This document shows, piece by piece, positions 4,261-6,583 of a DNA stretch of 6,583 nt; within the stretch, counting starts at the first letter, position 1, and the number at the start of each line of letters is the position of its first letter. Below the pieces are notes generated by a model. It had not been told where the DNA came from. It saw only the letters and a program-made list of their open reading frames with translations, and did no database searches. The stretch comes from an uncultured Saprospiraceae bacterium (GTDB lineage Bacteria; Bacteroidota; Bacteroidia; Chitinophagales; Saprospiraceae): contig CALGLS010000485.1 of assembly GCA_937959375.1 (NCBI GenBank), forward strand, positions 1 to 6,583, given 5' to 3'. The translations under genes and the position numbers were made by a program.

Positions 4261-6583
4261 CTATCGAACTACTACTTTTTGAATACCAATTCGACCATCG
4301 TTCATTTGTATCTTCAAGGCGTAAACTCCTGCAGGCAGTTCGACTTCGACTTGTTTTACCAAACCTAATCCCGGTGAGGCATCCTGATAAAGTACTCTAC
4401 CTGCAACATCTATCAATTGAATATTTGTAGCTACCTCTTCCAATACAATCGTAAACTGAGTAACAAATGGATTTGGATAAACTTCAAAACCTGCATTTTC
4501 TAATTCATTAACACTAATCGTATTTTGGACGATGAATACCCCAAATGATTTTGTACAACCATTGGCATCTGTCACTAGACAAGAATACTCTCCAGCAGGT
4601 ACATCACTCAAGGTTGCACCTGTTGACATCGCAGGATCATTCCAAGAATAAGTATAAGGATTCTGCCCTCCTGCCACTTCAATACTTACACTTCCATTTG
4701 CCCCGCCACCTACTTCATTTATTATTTCTGAAGTAGACAAGCTGATATCTGTCGGCTCAACAATAGTCACCATCTCAGTCACTAACTCACAACCATTTCC
4801 ATCAGTAATGGTACAAACAAAATCACCTGAAGTTAAGCTATCTAAATTTTGACTCACCGAACCATCACTCCATTCAAACGAATAAGGCATCGTTCCTCCA
4901 ATAATCTCTAAGTTCACAAAACCATCTTCCGAACCAAAGCAAGTCGGATCTTGTCCAACCAATTGAACCACCTCTACCTCTGACGCAGGCTCCGTTACTT
5001 CAACTTCCAAAACCACAATTGAACATCCCACGTTATCAGTAACTGTACAACTATAAGCTCCAGCAATCAAACCGTCTATATCTTCTGTCATTGCGCCATT
5101 ACTCCATTGAAATTCAATTGGCTCTTGACTACCGTTTACTGAAATATCAATTGCACCAGTCGCCTCTCCAAAACAGGGCACATCCGTTGCTGCGATCGCA
5201 GTCAGCATAAGATCACTTCCGTCATTCAAAATCTGGAAGGATTGTGTTACAAAAGTACATCCTTGATTATCCGTAACCGTACATGTATACGTTCCAGCAA
5301 TTAAATCAACTAAGTCCTCCGTCGTTTCTCCATTATTCCAGAGGTAGGTATAAGCTGGCATGCCACCTCCTATTGTAATGTCAATTGTTCCCCCAGATCC
5401 TTGGCCACAAGCCGCATTGGTTGATGAACTCGCATCCAAGGTCATTGGAATCGCAGTAGACTCTAAATCATATGCTGGGCTGATCACCTCACAACCGTTT
5501 GCATCCGTAATGGTACAATTGTAGGTTCCCTCTGGTAAAAAACAAGGATTAGAAACCGTAGCTCCATTTGACCATAGGTAGGTAAAGGGAGCCGTTCCAC
5601 CACAAGCCATTAGATCAATACAACCATCCGCAACACCGTCGCATAAAGGCTCTTGAATGTTGACCATACAAACGACTAATTCATCAGGAGTTGTCACAAC
5701 AAAATCTTCCGTTTGATAGACACATCCATTTGCATCTGTAATCAAACAATTATAAGTTCCTGCAAATAAATTACCTAAATCCTCTGTTGCTGCTGCATTT
5801 GACCACAGGTAGGTAAATGGCGTTGCCGTTCCTGTTGGTTCAATATCTATCGCCCCATCATTTAGTCCGAAACAAGAAATTGCAGTAACCGATGATGTAC
5901 TCAAACTAAGGTCGCTATCTACACTCATGATTTCGTAAACTTCTGTTTCCACAATACATCCTTGATCATCTGTCACCACACACGAGTACGTTCCTGCTGC
6001 TAGATCAGAAATAGTATTCGTCATTCCTCCGTTGCTCCACATGTAAGTATATGGAGTAGTTCCTCCACTTACCAAAATAGAAATGCTACCGTTATCCGCA
6101 CCAGTACAGGCATTCGCCAGTTGATCAAGGGAAGATAGCAAGGCAGCATCTGGTTGTGTTATTTCTATGTTTGGCGTAACTGCGGTACAACCTGCATTAT
6201 CCGTAATGGTACAACTATAAGTACCTGCTCCAAGACCGCTAATATTTTGAGTCACCTCACCACTACTCCACGCAAAAGTAATTGGTGTTGCCGTTCCTGT
6301 AACATCTAGATTTACAAAACCATTGTTGCCATCAAAACAACTGACATTCCCTTCAGTCGTTGAATTCAAAGACAGATCACTTCCTAGGTTTGCCACAACA
6401 TAATCTGGCGTTACTAAAGTACAACCATTCATATCCGTGATGGTACAATTATAAATACCTGCAGAGATTCCATCTATATCTTGCGTCATCATTCCGTTGC
6501 TCCACAAGTAAGTGTAAGTCGTTAAACCACCAGTCACATCAATATCAATACTTCCTGCTCCTTGGCCACAAGTCGCATCAGTC
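4261..6583 (-). CDS. SprB-repeat surface protein with T9SS type A C-terminal sorting domain (5' end outside window)
   Basis: The frame is open to the right edge and 773 C-terminal residues are visible (residue 1 = codon 6580-6582). In-frame GTG codons such as 6537 lie inside a repeat and are not starts. Nine tandem repeats follow the pattern C-x-G, G-x-I-x-I-x-V-x-G-G, PYTY-x-WSNG, L-x-AGTYSCTVTD-x-x-GC, which is the SprB repeat known from the gliding adhesin SprB of Flavobacterium johnsoniae. Residues about 693-773 are a T9SS type A sorting domain: YPNPF (702-706), IQLIDVAGRVLYQ (721-733), LPAGVYALKI (749-758), final KVVVR. Proteins with this tail cross the outer membrane by the type IX system, lose the tail, and are anchored on the surface or released. 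The protein is therefore inferred to be a large extracellular adhesin or matrix protein made of stacked Ig-like domains. No catalytic domain is visible; an N-terminal one could lie outside the window. A terminator follows its stop. Confidence 0.93.
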   Translation of the reverse strand, partial: TDATCGQGAGSIDIDVTGGLTTYTYLWSNGMMTQDIDGISAGIYNCTITDMNGCTLVTPDYVVANLGSDLSLNSTTEGNVSCFDGNNGFVNLDVTGTATPITFAWSSGEVTQNISGLGAGTYSCTITDNAGCTAVTPNIEITQPDAALLSSLDQLANACTGADNGSISILVSGGTTPYTYMWSNGGMTNTISDLAAGTYSCVVTDDQGCIVETEVYEIMSVDSDLSLSTSSVTAISCFGLNDGAIDIEPTGTATPFTYLWSNAAATEDLGNLFAGTYNCLITDANGCVYQTEDFVVTTPDELVVCMVNIQEPLCDGVADGCIDLMACGGTAPFTYLWSNGATVSNPCFLPEGTYNCTITDANGCEVISPAYDLESTAIPMTLDASSSTNAACGQGSGGTIDITIGGGMPAYTYLWNNGETTEDLVDLIAGTYTCTVTDNQGCTFVTQSFQILNDGSDLMLTAIAATDVPCFGEATGAIDISVNGSQEPIEFQWSNGAMTEDIDGLIAGAYSCTVTDNVGCSIVVLEVEVTEPASEVEVVQLVGQDPTCFGSEDGFVNLEIIGGTMPYSFEWSDGSVSQNLDSLTSGDFVCTITDGNGCELVTEMVTIVEPTDISLSTSEIINEVGGGANGSVSIEVAGGQNPYTYSWNDPAMSTGATLSDVPAGEYSCLVTDANGCTKSFGVFIVQNTISVNELENAGFEVYPNPFVTQFTIVLEEVATNIQLIDVAGRVLYQDASPGLGLVKQVEVELPAGVYALKIQMNDGRIGIQKVVVR
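4264..4506 (-). other. Region encoding the T9SS type A sorting domain
   Basis: The last 81 codons of the surface protein form the C-terminal secretion signal. It has a short linker from the last repeat (NELENAGFEV), the diagnostic YPNPF, then beta-strands TQFTIVLEE, IQLIDVAGRVLY, VKQVEVELPAGVYALKI and IGIQKVVVR. Family knowledge: this domain is read by the T9SS translocon and removed by the PorU sortase. Its presence implies that the genome encodes a complete T9SS elsewhere. Confidence 0.92.
4524..6570 (-). repeat. Nine tandem SprB-type protein repeats, 77-78 residue period
   Basis: The leading cysteine of each unit is encoded with its first base at 6570, 6339, 6108, 5874, 5643, 5409, 5175 and 4941, giving spacings of 77, 77, 78, 77, 78, 78 and 78 codons. 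A ninth unit aligns from 4707 but has Gly in place of that cysteine (GGANGSVSIEVAGG). Most units have three cysteines: the leading one, one in TY(S/N)C, and one in the (D/N)xxGC turn eight residues later. Unit 5 has extra cysteines. The units are similar as protein but clearly diverged as DNA, so this is an old or selected array rather than a recent tandem duplication. The array continues past the right edge, since unit 1 is preceded by TDAT in the style of an earlier unit's end. Confidence 0.9.

Noticed and set aside
4545..4736. Plus-strand frame of 63 codons inside the SprB-repeat gene, and similar small frames opposite the sigma and anti-sigma genes
   Set aside because: These lie wholly antisense to well-supported coding sequence, with His/Leu-rich or Ser-rich composition typical of antisense frames.
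6535..6537. GTG at 6537 as start of the SprB-repeat gene
   Set aside because: The frame continues upstream to the window edge with the missing first half of a SprB unit (CGQGAGSIDID), so the gene is simply cut by the window.

Overview
The window looks like chromosomal DNA from a member of the Bacteroidota, most likely of the Saprospiria (Lewinella/Saprospiraceae) type. The evidence is a C-terminal type IX secretion (T9SS) sorting domain on a SprB-repeat surface protein, an ECF sigma factor paired with an anti-sigma/outer-membrane-barrel fusion, and AT-rich start regions without Shine-Dalgarno sequences. The lineage is inferred from gene families only. No rRNA, tRNA, insertion sequence or CRISPR array is visible.

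Left part (2-3091, + strand). The 3' end of a secreted, cysteine-containing beta-sandwich protein runs in from the left edge and ends at 958. It is followed by a strong hairpin (961-1002). Next is a two-gene operon with overlapping stop and start codons: an ECF sigma factor (1044-1595, TTG start) and a 499-residue protein (1592-3091). That protein has a short cytoplasmic N-terminus, one inner-membrane helix, a disordered Thr/Ser/Asn-rich linker of about 195 residues, and a C-terminal outer-membrane beta-barrel. This is the layout of the recently described dual membrane-spanning anti-sigma (Dma) family, in which one polypeptide bridges both membranes and holds a sigma factor in the cytoplasm. 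It is the most interesting coding system here.

Middle (3092-3520, no gene). A 290-bp, locally GC-rich nested palindrome (3096-3385) fills the gap between two converging transcription units. It has five TGAGA-like half-sites per side, in mirrored order, separated by tiny hairpins. It abuts a classical intrinsic terminator (3386-3420) that serves the minus-strand gene on its right.

Right part (3521-6583, - strand). A small heat-shock chaperone of the Hsp20/alpha-crystallin family (3521-3979) has a 281-bp upstream region containing a 75-bp imperfect palindrome (4067-4141) and a bidirectional terminator (4179-4218). Upstream of that on the same strand lies the 3' part of a large surface protein: nine SprB-type repeats with a 77-78 residue period, ending in a T9SS type A sorting domain. 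Its 5' end is beyond the right edge.

Most of the window concerns the cell envelope: two exported proteins and an envelope-sensing sigma/anti-sigma switch. Nothing in the sequence shows that the switch controls its neighbours.
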